64,000 nucleotides of DNA from Nitrospina sp. (GTDB lineage: Bacteria; Nitrospinota; Nitrospinia; Nitrospinales; JACRGP01). The DNA is taken from assembly GCA_024648695.1 (NCBI GenBank), contig JACAVV010000018.1, positions 1 through 64,000 of the forward strand, in the 5' to 3' direction. Positions 39,701 through 48,265 of this stretch are shown here, in pieces. Below the pieces are notes generated by a model that was not told the DNA's origin, did no database searches, and saw only the letters and a list, made by a program, of their open reading frames with translations. The stretch's first letter is position 1. Every line of letters begins with the position of its first letter. The translations under genes and the position numbers were made by a program.

Positions 39701-40644
39701 CTATCGAAGACGATTCCATTATGGAAAAGGATGAAACGGTCGAGATCGTTCTTGCCAATCCTTTCAATACCTCCATTGGCATTAATAGCACACATACCTA
39801 CACCATTGAAGATGATGAAACCACTCTGCCAACGGTAGCCTTCAATTCCAACATTTTGGAAAGTTCCGAATCGGGTAGCGACCCGAGTTTTAATGTCGTT
39901 CTTTCTCAAGAAAGTGGAAAAGTGGTTACGGTGGATTTTTCTGTTTCCGGACAGACTCAGGGGGGGGACAGTTTTTCTTTAACAGGAGGAACCATAACAT
40001 TTAATCAGGGCATAACAACACGCGAAATAGAGGCTTCTATCATCAATGATAACAATTTCGATCCCACTGAGATTGTTGAAATGACCCTGCATCACCCGGT
40101 GAATGCCACTTTGGGCGATCCTTCTTCGCATACCTTCACTATTCTTGACGATGATTTGCCACCCTTCCGGGGTGTCGTTTCTCCCTATTGGCAAACCGAT
40201 GAAGGGTCTTATACTTTTATCGCCATCACTCATCCTTCCCTGACAGGAATGAGTTCAAGGATCGGATTGCATATGGAAGCCAAATTAAATTCGGGAGGAG
40301 GGCAGGGCATTGATTTTACGATTTCTCCAAATGATACCCAAAGACTCTTTATCGTCGGGACCAATAACCCTGTGATCAATCCGGAAATTATTCCTACCGC
40401 CGAGTTTATTATCATTGGCACCCAAAATTTTCGCCACGGTCAATTGAATATTCAATCGGTCCGATTCAACGAACTGGAGGGGTCGGAGATCCTGAAAGCG
40501 TTTGATCTGGCAGATATCCGAATGCTGAGTTTCTGGGGGGCTATAGTCGCCCAGTCCACCAGCACCGGATTTTCCATGGAATTTCTGGGAGATGTCCAGG
40601 ATTCACGCGCCTTTCAAACGCCCAATGTGAGCGGAGTGAATTAA
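36799..40644 (+). CDS. exported FG-GAP (integrin-like propeller) and Calx-beta protein
   Basis: 1281 aa from ATG 36799 (signal peptide FLFSIIFWGYLSLPG); the upstream GTG 36778 only extends the leader. An unassigned N-domain (about 25-290) precedes seven FG-GAP repeats (about 300-790), each with GDFNGD-type Ca-binding loops and DDVIVGAP, forming a seven-blade beta-propeller. Three Calx-beta domains follow (about 795-1120; each ends YTI.DND/DDE-like) and a C-terminal domain of about 150 aa. Predicted Ca-binding adhesin or surface protein. The repeats account for the regular periodicity visible in the DNA. Confidence 0.9.
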   Translation: MFTSRSRLFLFSIIFWGYLSLPGLTKELQPANPAYTYSSIESFKEKIVHDFRDYINTFDPLWSHQELNAFQQSTSGGFNFNKKLGLVKQISFPGILDRSHPIILHTQMGRVEQTLDIEEQFEGQLLGRYLLYKGNRRSIFFRYDSEQQSLREYVFISHPSSLIQARQVVRWKYSGATIQTLGLGRMVLMQKKDTLSSKESIKGKNMRARVSRFLQDELESFTEEENQLRPILIIPPPEYIDAKGLTQTTGLEYVLDDQTLKLAFNTDDKVDYPIWVDPSLTAANDAELTVFGDVNEALLGFSVANAGDVNGDEINDVVVGAYNENTNGESAGRAYIFLGRSLVQKTEFFLRLGADVIINGEPGSFFGYSVAGAGDFNGDGLKDIIVGAPYADRNGETDSGAAYIIFGSSDFNVNSQPVLNAVDSPVILEGQDAGDHFGFSVSTALDFRNDGNGKDDVIVGSPEDDNNNEDGSGSAHIFAGRTVTDPITLRADSSASHRFDGQGTDGTNFERFNDSFGWSVASAGDFNNDDIDDVIIGAPGDDNTGLMDSDVFDDSGSAFIFFGGIADGVYRADDDAEVILNGQSVQDNFGFSVAGAGDFNGDDFDDVIVGAPFDDNNGENMSGSAFIFFGNEPGSQQVQKADINASIILNGQDEEDRFGWSVATAGDFNGDTRSDVIVGAPKDGNGGEIGSGSAFIFFGQNPGMQTILRADEDAGVILNGQNGNNTASEQGDEFGVSVASGGVFGNTGVESVVVGAWLYDEEGEGAVNSGAAYLFYGLSASFDEEVSSGLESESNVSINVSLNIPNPLPADVTVNYALSNGDVTIANDSIVFSQGEQTKPITFFVNDDSDDEDDEGLFLTLISVVNAGLGDIVSHSYTIIDNDGDDTKEEGNDNAASPKVYFETTKSSGSESTSDVSLNVVLSNSALNTVGVGFSISGGTATEDTDFTLEGTSLTFDPGETTQSISLAIEDDSIMEKDETVEIVLANPFNTSIGINSTHTYTIEDDETTLPTVAFNSNILESSESGSDPSFNVVLSQESGKVVTVDFSVSGQTQGGDSFSLTGGTITFNQGITTREIEASIINDNNFDPTEIVEMTLHHPVNATLGDPSSHTFTILDDDLPPFRGVVSPYWQTDEGSYTFIAITHPSLTGMSSRIGLHMEAKLNSGGGQGIDFTISPNDTQRLFIVGTNNPVINPEIIPTAEFIIIGTQNFRHGQLNIQSVRFNELEGSEILKAFDLADIRMLSFWGAIVAQSTSTGFSMEFLGDVQDSRAFQTPNVSGVN

Positions 40645-40874
40645 TCCGTAGACGGTTGAAAATAATTATTTATCAATTACCAAAACCTGCCTCACCTGTC
40701 CGGCAATGCATGGGAAAAGTGTGTCTCAAAATTCCTGAAAACTTTCGTTTTTCAGACAAGAGGGAAAGAACCCTGCGCTCATTTCTTTAAAAAATTTAAC
40801 AGCGAATCTTCAACAAAGAACCTATATTAATTGCATAACAACTTTTTCGGGACATTGCATCCCAGGGAGGTTTT

Positions 40875-42554
40875 ATGCCTTCAACAAAAAGTCCATGCAG
40901 TGTAGGTTCTTATCTGATTGACAGGCTTTATGATTTAGGGGTCCGCCATATTTTTGGTGTTCCCGGAGATTTCAGTTTGAAATTTTGCAAGCTGTTGGAA
41001 AATGGGAAAAAAATCTCATTCATCGGTACAACACGAGAAGATACCGCCGGTTTTGCGGCCGATGGTTATGCGCGTCGACTGGACCAGGGCATTGGTGTGG
41101 TGCTGGTTACCCATGGTGTGGGTGCGTTAAGCACGGTCAACCCAATTGCCGGGGCCTATGCTGAATCTTCACCAGTTCTTGTAATCAGTGGCGCGCCCGG
41201 TCTAAGAGAACGAATGGAACATCCTTTAATTCATCATAGTTTTGGAACACGGGACGCCCAAAGAAGAATTTTTCAAAACATCACTTGCAAAACAACGGTG
41301 ATAGACGATTTGCATACGGCGTCACGTGAAATGGATGCGGTTCTGGAATGTATCTGGAATCTTAAAAAGCCGGGTTATATAGAGTTGCCACGTGACATGA
41401 TTGACAGGGTAATTAACACGGACCGGGGATTGGATTCATTTTGTCAATATCGGCCCAGCGATGGTGAATCCTTAAATGAGGCGGTGACCGAAACGCTGGA
41501 AAGGTTGAAAAAAGCCAAATCTCCTGTATTGCTCGCGGGTGTCGAATTGCATCGCTTTAATGCCCAGGTGGAGTTGGAGAGTCTCGTTGAAAAGGGTGAT
41601 TTCCCCGTTGCCGCAAGCATCATGGGAAAATCAGTGATTGATGAGCGCCATTTGAATTACCTCGGCATTTACCAAGGTGGCGTGGGATCGGAACTGGCGC
41701 GTAAGAAGGTCGAAGATTCAGATTTGGTTTTGAGCCTTGGCATGATGTTTACCGATATCAATCTGGGAATGTACACTGCGCATCTTGATCCGAACCGGAT
41801 GATCAGGGTCAACCAGGGAGAGGTTTTGATAAGTCACCACCGTTACACAAATATCATGTTAAAAGATTTCCTTAATGTGTTGAACAACAGAATGGTGCCT
41901 TTGAAAAAAGTTCATACTGTAATAAATAAAACCCTCCAAGTGCAAGTGGAGGAAAATAACAATAAATACCACGATAAGCATCTGGAAATAGCAGATATTA
42001 TTTCTACCTTGAATTCTGAAATCACACCAGACCTGAACGTCGTTTGTGATACAGGTGATTGTTTATTCGCGGCATCTGAATTGGAAATGCCGGGGCACTC
42101 TTCATTTTTTGCTTCTGCCTATTACACCACCATGGGCTTTGCTGTCCCTGCGGCATTGGGAATAGCTTGCGCAAAACCAGGGGCGCGCCCCCTAATCCTT
42201 GTAGGTGACGGTGCATTTCAAATGACGGGCACGGAACTGGCCTCATTTCAAAAACTGGGACACCATCCTGTCGTGGTCTTGATCAATAATAAGGGTTACG
42301 CTACCGAGCGAATCATAATGGAGGGAACGTTCAATGACATTCCGGAATGGAATTATGAAGCCATATGTCAATTGATTGATCAAGGTTGCGGTTGCAAAGT
42401 GGATACTGTATTTGAATTCCAGACGGCTCTCGAAAAAGCATTGGCGGACCCGGAACAAATGTATGTGATCAACGCCGAAGTAAAGGATTCTTCGCAGGGG
42501 ATGCAAAAACTGGCGACGGAAGTGAGTCACCGCATGCAGGCTACATTGGTTTAA
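40875..42554 (+). CDS. pyruvate/indolepyruvate decarboxylase-family TPP enzyme
   Basis: 559 aa, full length for the PDC/IPDC family (2-oxo acid to aldehyde plus CO2). N-terminal PYR domain with FGVPGD, the catalytic Glu in TTREDTAGFAADGYAR and a His pair in LIHHSFG; middle domain; PP domain with the TPP motif GDGAFQMTGTE...INNKGY. The strong SD GGGAGG lies 4 nt before ATG 40875. Substrate (pyruvate, indolepyruvate, phenylpyruvate) cannot be told from sequence. Monocistronic, convergent with comM. Confidence 0.85.
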   Translation: MPSTKSPCSVGSYLIDRLYDLGVRHIFGVPGDFSLKFCKLLENGKKISFIGTTREDTAGFAADGYARRLDQGIGVVLVTHGVGALSTVNPIAGAYAESSPVLVISGAPGLRERMEHPLIHHSFGTRDAQRRIFQNITCKTTVIDDLHTASREMDAVLECIWNLKKPGYIELPRDMIDRVINTDRGLDSFCQYRPSDGESLNEAVTETLERLKKAKSPVLLAGVELHRFNAQVELESLVEKGDFPVAASIMGKSVIDERHLNYLGIYQGGVGSELARKKVEDSDLVLSLGMMFTDINLGMYTAHLDPNRMIRVNQGEVLISHHRYTNIMLKDFLNVLNNRMVPLKKVHTVINKTLQVQVEENNNKYHDKHLEIADIISTLNSEITPDLNVVCDTGDCLFAASELEMPGHSSFFASAYYTTMGFAVPAALGIACAKPGARPLILVGDGAFQMTGTELASFQKLGHHPVVVLINNKGYATERIIMEGTFNDIPEWNYEAICQLIDQGCGCKVDTVFEFQTALEKALADPEQMYVINAEVKDSSQGMQKLATEVSHRMQATLV

Positions 42555-42622
42555 GGTTTTATCCCTCCTCGCGTTTGGAAAAGAAAAGGGTGCGGGGGAA
42601 TCAAAAGTCGGTTGGAAAAAAA

Positions 42623-44149
42623 TCAAATCAAGTTATCCCTGTCGAGAGAGCGGTATTGAATAGCTTCCGCGACGTGGGCCGACTCAATCGCTTCCGTTCC
42701 TGCCAAATCGGCGATGGTGCGTGCTACTTTTAAAATACCGTCATGAGCCCGGGCGCTGAGACCTAATTTGTCGATGGCCAGTCCCATGATTTTTTTCGAC
42801 GCTTCGTCCAGCTTGCAATGCGATTTCAGTTGCCGCGTGTTCATTCCCGCATTGAAAAAGTTTTTTGCCCGCTTGAATCGGTCCAACTGAATCCCGCGGG
42901 CGCCTTCGACGCGGAACCGGATCGCCGAGGAGGGTTCGCCTATTGTGTCGGATGACAGTTCCCTATACTCCAGGCTGGGAACTTCAATATGCAAATCAAT
43001 CCGGTCGAGAAGCGGACCCGATATGCGTGACATGTATTTTTTGATCTGTAACGGACTGCAAGAGCAGTTGCGTTTGGGATCTCCTTTGTAGCCGCAGGGA
43101 CAAGGGTTCATCGCGCCTGCGAGAATAAAGTTTGCAGGGAAAGTGATGGAACCCGAAGCGCGTGTGATGGTGGCTTGTCCATCTTCCAGGGGTTGGCGAA
43201 GAACTTCCAGGACGTTGCGTTTGAATTCTGGCATTTCGTCAAGAAACAACACGCCATTATGGGCAAACGAGACTTCTCCCGGCATGGGATTGCTCCCGCC
43301 TCCCACCAGTCCCGCATCGGAAATGGTGTGGTGGGGTGCGCGAAACGTTCGCGTTTCGATCAGTCCCGTACTGTTCAAACCCACTACACTGAAGATTTTC
43401 GTTGTCTGGATAGCTTCTTCAAGGGTTAAAGAAGGCAGGATGGTCGGGATACGCTTGGCCAACATCGACTTCCCACTTCCTGGGGGGCCAAACAGCAAAA
43501 TATTGTGTCCCCCTGCCGCGGCGATTTCCAAGGCTCGCTTTACGTGGTGCTGACCTTTGACATCAGTGAAATCGACATCGTAATTCGAACCGTTGAATGG
43601 TTTGAGGTGATCACTCTTTTGATAGGGTTCGATCTCGGTCTGTCCGTTCAGGAATTCCACCGCAGAAGGCAGGTTGTCTACAGGATACACTGTCAAGCCC
43701 TCGACGACCGCCGCCTCCGGAGCGTTTTCACGCGGTACCATAATCCCTTCCATACCCTGGGAGCGGGCCATCATCGCAAGGGATAGGGTGCCCCGGACCG
43801 GCTTCACCCGACCGTCGAGAGACAGTTCACCCAAAACAACATGTTTCGTCAGGTTTTGTTTTTGAACAATATCGTTGGCCGCCAAAATGCCCAGAGCGAT
43901 GGGAAGATCGAAGGCGGATCCTTCTTTTTTAATATCCGCTGGAGCCAGATTGACGGTGATTTTGCAAGGATCCGAAGCGTACAGTGTGTTTTTGATTGCC
44001 GCCTCGACCCGGTCACTGCTTTCCTTAACCGCCGCGTTGGGAAGCCCGACTATGGACATTGCGGGTAATCCGGTAGAAAGGTTCACCTCAACCTCGACCA
44101 AATAGCCATCGATTCCCAAAATAGCACCGCTTAGAACACGGGACATCAT
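42623..44149 (-). CDS. comM: YifB/ComM-family AAA+ helicase
   Basis: 508 aa. N-terminal Lon-like S5-fold domain, Mg-chelatase-type AAA+ core with Walker A GPPGSGKSMLAKR and Walker B VLFLDEMPEF, a four-Cys zinc element (CPCGYKGDPKRNCSC) and the C-terminal Mg_chelatase_C domain. In Vibrio and relatives ComM drives branch migration during natural transformation; most bacteria carry it. ATG 44149 or 44146. Confidence 0.93.
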   Translation of the reverse strand: MMSRVLSGAILGIDGYLVEVEVNLSTGLPAMSIVGLPNAAVKESSDRVEAAIKNTLYASDPCKITVNLAPADIKKEGSAFDLPIALGILAANDIVQKQNLTKHVVLGELSLDGRVKPVRGTLSLAMMARSQGMEGIMVPRENAPEAAVVEGLTVYPVDNLPSAVEFLNGQTEIEPYQKSDHLKPFNGSNYDVDFTDVKGQHHVKRALEIAAAGGHNILLFGPPGSGKSMLAKRIPTILPSLTLEEAIQTTKIFSVVGLNSTGLIETRTFRAPHHTISDAGLVGGGSNPMPGEVSFAHNGVLFLDEMPEFKRNVLEVLRQPLEDGQATITRASGSITFPANFILAGAMNPCPCGYKGDPKRNCSCSPLQIKKYMSRISGPLLDRIDLHIEVPSLEYRELSSDTIGEPSSAIRFRVEGARGIQLDRFKRAKNFFNAGMNTRQLKSHCKLDEASKKIMGLAIDKLGLSARAHDGILKVARTIADLAGTEAIESAHVAEAIQYRSLDRDNLI

Positions 44150-44240
44150 ATTATGTAGCCTCGGTTTGCAAAGGGTTTTGAAATCAGGTAATCCGAAAAA
44201 CAGGATATCTTAGCAAATATGATCATGAAAAAAAATGGCC

Positions 44241-44273
44241 AAAAAAAACCGGCGGCCCAATTGGACCGCCGGT
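44241..44273 (-). terminator. rho-independent terminator of the 44295 gene
   Basis: A 10-bp GC-rich stem (ACCGGCGGCC/GACCGCCGGT with one G-U) and a 6-nt loop is followed on the minus strand by a run of seven to eight T. It lies 21 bp after the stop of the secreted protein gene and before comM. Confidence 0.85.
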
Positions 44274-44294
44274 GAAAAAAATATCCAGTTTTTA

Positions 44295-45191
44295 CTATTT
44301 TATATCAAAAATGTCAAAACAGGCCAATTGCTGTTCGTGATTACAGGTAGCACGATCACGACCTTTTAGTCCCGTACAATTGTCTGCGATCAACGTAGAA
44401 ACACATTCGCCGAGCGTTTCAAATTCAGGTGGTGGTTCGAAATCGTACGATTCACTGAATCCATCTCCTGAAGAGTGGGAAATGGAGACATCGTCAAAAT
44501 AGCCGATCTGGCCCTGGTTATAGCTCCCTACCCCTATACTTACTCGAACCAGTTCAGCGTCTCCAAAGTCGGATGAGGATTCGGATAGCCACTCGGCCAA
44601 AGTTTTGTAGGGCGGACCTCCTCCAGAATTGCCAAATCCAAAACCACCAGTGGTCCAAAATACACCGGTATTTTGATCGATATTGACAGTGGTCCAGGTG
44701 TCCAGGGTTGGCGTCGGGCCGTCATCATTCAAGTATGGCTCGTAAACCAATGTCGCAAAGCAATCACCGCTACTTGCCACATCATCACAAACAGAGTTAA
44801 AAAAGGTCAACTTGATAGAAGGTGCCGCAGACAGGTTCTGCCCGGCATTGGTGGCTTTGTGATAGGAGTAGGCAACGTTCAGCGTGGAAAAAATATTAGT
44901 CGGCTGGCCATATTCATTCAACACGCCGACTTCAGCTTTTGCGGAGTTTGTCAGATCGGTAGTGATTTTTGCCGCACCGACCGGGATTGGCTGATTGTTT
45001 TCGAGATCACCGCCCTGTCCAACCAAATCAGCAATACTGGCGGTTCCCCCGGTACGGACATCGTTTTCATACCAAACGCCTAAATCGGTATTGGAGCTCG
45101 GAGCAAAGGATGTGACGGTCGTCTGTGCGAACGAGGTGGATGCAAAAGCCAAAAGGCTGACCACCAATAGAAAATGCCTTAATTTAATCAT
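44295..45191 (-). CDS. secreted protein, unknown
   Basis: 298 aa with a Sec signal peptide cleaved after SFAQ or nearby. The mature part is beta-rich with Gly/Asn/Ser/Thr bias (about 40-245; GQIGYFDDVSISHSS resembles the end of jelly-roll carbohydrate-binding domains) and a C-terminal Cys-rich segment with four to five Cys. No membrane anchor. A strong terminator follows. Family not identified; a lectin-like fold is a guess. Confidence 0.75.
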   Translation of the reverse strand: MIKLRHFLLVVSLLAFASTSFAQTTVTSFAPSSNTDLGVWYENDVRTGGTASIADLVGQGGDLENNQPIPVGAAKITTDLTNSAKAEVGVLNEYGQPTNIFSTLNVAYSYHKATNAGQNLSAAPSIKLTFFNSVCDDVASSGDCFATLVYEPYLNDDGPTPTLDTWTTVNIDQNTGVFWTTGGFGFGNSGGGPPYKTLAEWLSESSSDFGDAELVRVSIGVGSYNQGQIGYFDDVSISHSSGDGFSESYDFEPPPEFETLGECVSTLIADNCTGLKGRDRATCNHEQQLACFDIFDIK

Positions 45192-45584
45192 TTATAACCC
45201 TCCTGTAAAAAATTGATAAATTCCGAACCAGTTAGGATTTGCTTACAATGAAATTCGTGGTAGAAATAATTGGTCTGCCGAAATATAGAATGGCAACCAT
45301 ACCGGATTTGCGACTAAAAACATACCTTAACTCAGGTATAATGAAAATATTTTTAAATGGTAGAGGCAAGCTTTTGAAAATAGAGTTGGCTATGAGTTTC
45401 CTTCTGGGTTGGGGAAAGGAAATTCTGGTGGGTTGATTAATTCTAGGGGATGGATAGTAAAAATGACAGAAAACCTTAAAATGGTTTAAAGCATCGACCG
45501 GTCCAAACCGGAATATTAATTAAATTGGATAGATGATACTTAAAAAAATGCGAATGTTTTAGAACCTAAAAAAAGATAAGTTTG
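45192..45584. other. intergenic region upstream of the secreted protein gene
   Basis: 393 bp, no supported gene. A 65-codon plus-strand frame (45239-45436) has no ribosome-binding site and no coding character. The left part must hold the promoter of the 44295 gene; CCTCCTG-complement (AGGAGG) just upstream of 45191 is its SD. Confidence 0.55.
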
Positions 45585-46367
45585 TTATAACTTTTTTGCC
45601 TCCTGCCAATAGCGTTCCATTTCTTCAAGAGGAGTGTCCTTGAGTTCTTTACCTTGTTTTGCAACTGCACGCTCAATGTGCTGGAACCGCTTTATGAATT
45701 TGTTGTTAGTCGAGCGCAAGGCTTCCTCGGCATCGATTTTTTTGAATCGGGCAAGGTTCACCAAAACGAACAGTATATCTCCCAACTCGCTGTGGGCTTC
45801 TTCTTCGTTGCCATCCTGAAAGGCTTGTTTGAATTCGGCGATTTCCTCATCGAGTTTGACAAAAACTTCCTCGATGTGTTCCCAATCGAAACCCTGTTTG
45901 GCCGCCTTTTTTTGTAGTTTTTGAGCACGCGCCAAGCCGGGGAGATGCTTCGGGATGTTATCCAGAATGGACTTTTGATCCTGATTATTCTTTTCTTCCT
46001 TCTTGATTTCCTCCCATTGGTTGACCACCTGATCGGGGGTATCGATATCTCCGTCACCAAATACGTGAGGGTGGCGCCGTACCATTTTTTCACTAATAGA
46101 ACAGATAACATCATTTATATTAAACTCTTGTTTTTGTTCACCTATTTTTGCATGAAAAAGGATCTGGTAAAGCAGGTCCCCGAGTTCTTCCTTGATCTTT
46201 TCCGGATGGTTTTCGTCGAGGGCCTCCAACACTTCGTAGGATTCTTCCACCAGATACGGTTTCAAGGTTTCCCGGGTCTGGACCCGGTCCCAGGGACAAC
46301 CGTTTTCCCCCATCAGGGTGTCGACGATTTCAGTCAGTTTTTGGAATGCGTTAGCAGGATCACTCAT
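45585..46367 (-). CDS. mazG: nucleoside triphosphate pyrophosphohydrolase MazG
   Basis: 260 aa with two tandem MazG domains. The N-terminal one has CPWDRVQT and the metal-binding EESYEVLEAL...EELGDLLYQ; the C-terminal one has EEIAEFKQAF...SELGDILFVLVN. Hydrolyses (d)NTPs to NMP and PPi, cleaning non-canonical nucleotides. ATG 46367. It lies 18 bp after the TPR gene on the same strand. Confidence 0.94.
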   Translation of the reverse strand: MSDPANAFQKLTEIVDTLMGENGCPWDRVQTRETLKPYLVEESYEVLEALDENHPEKIKEELGDLLYQILFHAKIGEQKQEFNINDVICSISEKMVRRHPHVFGDGDIDTPDQVVNQWEEIKKEEKNNQDQKSILDNIPKHLPGLARAQKLQKKAAKQGFDWEHIEEVFVKLDEEIAEFKQAFQDGNEEEAHSELGDILFVLVNLARFKKIDAEEALRSTNNKFIKRFQHIERAVAKQGKELKDTPLEEMERYWQEAKKL

Positions 46368-46385
46368 AATATCAATGTACCCAGG

Positions 46386-46994
46386 TTAAGGATTTAGGCC
46401 GGGAAGGGCAGGGGTAACTTTAAATTTATTGGCCAGATCTCTTTCTTTTTTTGCTTTATCTTTCATTCCTTTACCCTCATAAGCTTCAGCTAAAAACTCA
46501 TGGTATTGTGCGCTGGTTGGTATGCGCTTGTTAGCCTCTTCCAGATAGGGTATCGCATCATCAAATCGTTTTTGGAGCAGATACACTTCTCCAAGGTTGG
46601 CATAAGCTACGTCCATATCTTTAAAGGCTTCTATGGATTTTTTCAAATGACTTTCCGCAAGATCGTATTGGCCTCTTTCCTTATAGATTTGGGCGATATT
46701 GTTTAAAGTCATAGAAAAATCTGGATTGATTTCCAGAGCTTTTTTGTAGGCCTCAAGAGCTTTATCGTTTTGGCCGGTTTTAAAGTAAACCATTCCCATG
46801 TTGTTGTAGGCATAAAAATTATTGGGATTTGCAGAAGCGATTTCCTGAAACACTTTAAGGGATTCGCCATTTTTTCCTTTGAGACTGAGCTGAATGGCCC
46901 GGTGCATTTTTTCGTTGATGTTTTCGGCGGAAACTGAAGCGGTAATAAACAAAAGAACGGTGGTTAGTGGTACTGCGAGGAATCCAGATTTCAT
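46386..46994 (-). CDS. exported TPR protein
   Basis: 202 aa with a signal peptide (cleavage near VSA, residues 20-23) and four TPRs (about 25-175; NNMGMVYFKTGQNDKALEAYK, YANLGEVYLLQKRFDDAIPY). A periplasmic protein-protein adaptor of unknown partner. It lies 13 bp downstream of hemW and 18 bp upstream of mazG, so it sits in that operon. Confidence 0.82.
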   Translation of the reverse strand: MKSGFLAVPLTTVLLFITASVSAENINEKMHRAIQLSLKGKNGESLKVFQEIASANPNNFYAYNNMGMVYFKTGQNDKALEAYKKALEINPDFSMTLNNIAQIYKERGQYDLAESHLKKSIEAFKDMDVAYANLGEVYLLQKRFDDAIPYLEEANKRIPTSAQYHEFLAEAYEGKGMKDKAKKERDLANKFKVTPALPGLNP

Positions 46995-47007
46995 AGTCTC
47001 TCCTGTT

Positions 47008-48147
47008 TTAGTTCATGAATTCAAGAATAACGGAATCGGCCAGATACAGGCCTTTGGATGTCAAAGCACAGGTATTTTTTTCTAGAGTGATGAGATCTTT
47101 TTGAAGTAAAGTGTCCAGTTCAGACCGGTAGGTATCGTAAAAAGAGGTTTGAAACCTGCTCTCGAAAGCATCTATTTTTACACCCCTCATCAACCTCAAA
47201 CCCACCATCATGGCCTCACCCATAGCTTCACGCCCTTGTAATTGTTCCCTGGATTCTACTGGCAATTGACCCTCCTCAAGACAACGTATATATTTCGATG
47301 GTAACTTTAAGTTTTTATATCTAACTAATTGTTTATATGAAGAAGAACCTGCTCCTAAACCGAGGTATTCTCCGTTGTTCCAATAGTTCAGATTGTGCCG
47401 GCAGGCCTTTCCCGGTTTGGCGAAATTGGATATTTCGTAGTGTTCGAACCCCGCAGATTTTAACTCGGTGATGGTATATTGGAATAATTCTAATTGAAAA
47501 TCATCAGGCGGTAATTCCAGTTTTCCCATCGATTGCAATTTGTAAAAAGCGGTCTCAGGTTCAATGGTCAAATTGTAAGCCGACAGATGATCGGGGTTTA
47601 ATGACAAGGCTTGCGATAAGTTGTCCTTCCAGGTATTGGAGGTCTGACCGGGTAGGGCAAACATCAAATCCAGGGAAAAATTGTCGAATCCGGCCTTTTT
47701 TACATTATCTACCGTTGAATAAACTTCATCAGGCGAATGAATGCGGTCCAAACGTTGCAATTCCTCCGCATTAAAAGATTGCACCCCAATACTCACTCTA
47801 TTAAACCCTTTTTCCCTCAATTCCGGAAAATAACAGGTTTCGCCTGTAGCAGGATTAACCTCGATTGTGATTTCAGCTTTTGAATCGACGGGGAAATTTT
47901 CAATACAACGGTTCAATATGCTGTTCAAAGAGGAAGAGGGGAGTGTACTGGGTGTTCCGCCTCCAAAAAAAATACTGGTGACCAGGTAGTCTTGGCCGAC
48001 CGTTTTCGCGTAATGGTCCATTTCCAGCAAAAGCGCGTTTACATAGGAGCCCACTTCCTTTTCGTTGATGGGATGCGAGTTAAAATCGCAGTACCCGCAT
48101 TTGTGCAGGCAATATGGAATGTGGATATAGAGTCCCAAGGGATTCAT
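47008..48147 (-). CDS. hemW: HemW-type radical SAM protein
   Basis: 379 aa. N-terminal radical-SAM cluster CLHKCGYC in YIHIPYCLHKCGYCDFN, glycine motif FFGGGTPS, and the C-terminal HemN_C domain. It lacks the N-terminal extension of true HemN, as in HemW, a haem-binding protein thought to deliver haem to respiratory enzymes. Often misnamed coproporphyrinogen III oxidase. First gene of the hemW-TPR-mazG run, divergent from era. Confidence 0.9.
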   Translation of the reverse strand: MNPLGLYIHIPYCLHKCGYCDFNSHPINEKEVGSYVNALLLEMDHYAKTVGQDYLVTSIFFGGGTPSTLPSSSLNSILNRCIENFPVDSKAEITIEVNPATGETCYFPELREKGFNRVSIGVQSFNAEELQRLDRIHSPDEVYSTVDNVKKAGFDNFSLDLMFALPGQTSNTWKDNLSQALSLNPDHLSAYNLTIEPETAFYKLQSMGKLELPPDDFQLELFQYTITELKSAGFEHYEISNFAKPGKACRHNLNYWNNGEYLGLGAGSSSYKQLVRYKNLKLPSKYIRCLEEGQLPVESREQLQGREAMGEAMMVGLRLMRGVKIDAFESRFQTSFYDTYRSELDTLLQKDLITLEKNTCALTSKGLYLADSVILEFMN

Positions 48148-48265
48148 ATTTCAAGGTTTTTTGAGGGTAAATTGAAAAAATCTGAAAGAAGTGTGTGATA
48201 TCATGGTTTATCCATATATAATACCCCCTTTTTTTTAGCGGGGAAATGAAAATTGGAGAGATTTT

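Noticed and set aside
45239-45436. 65-codon frame in the 45.2-45.6 kb gap
   Set aside because: No ribosome-binding site and no recognisable protein character.
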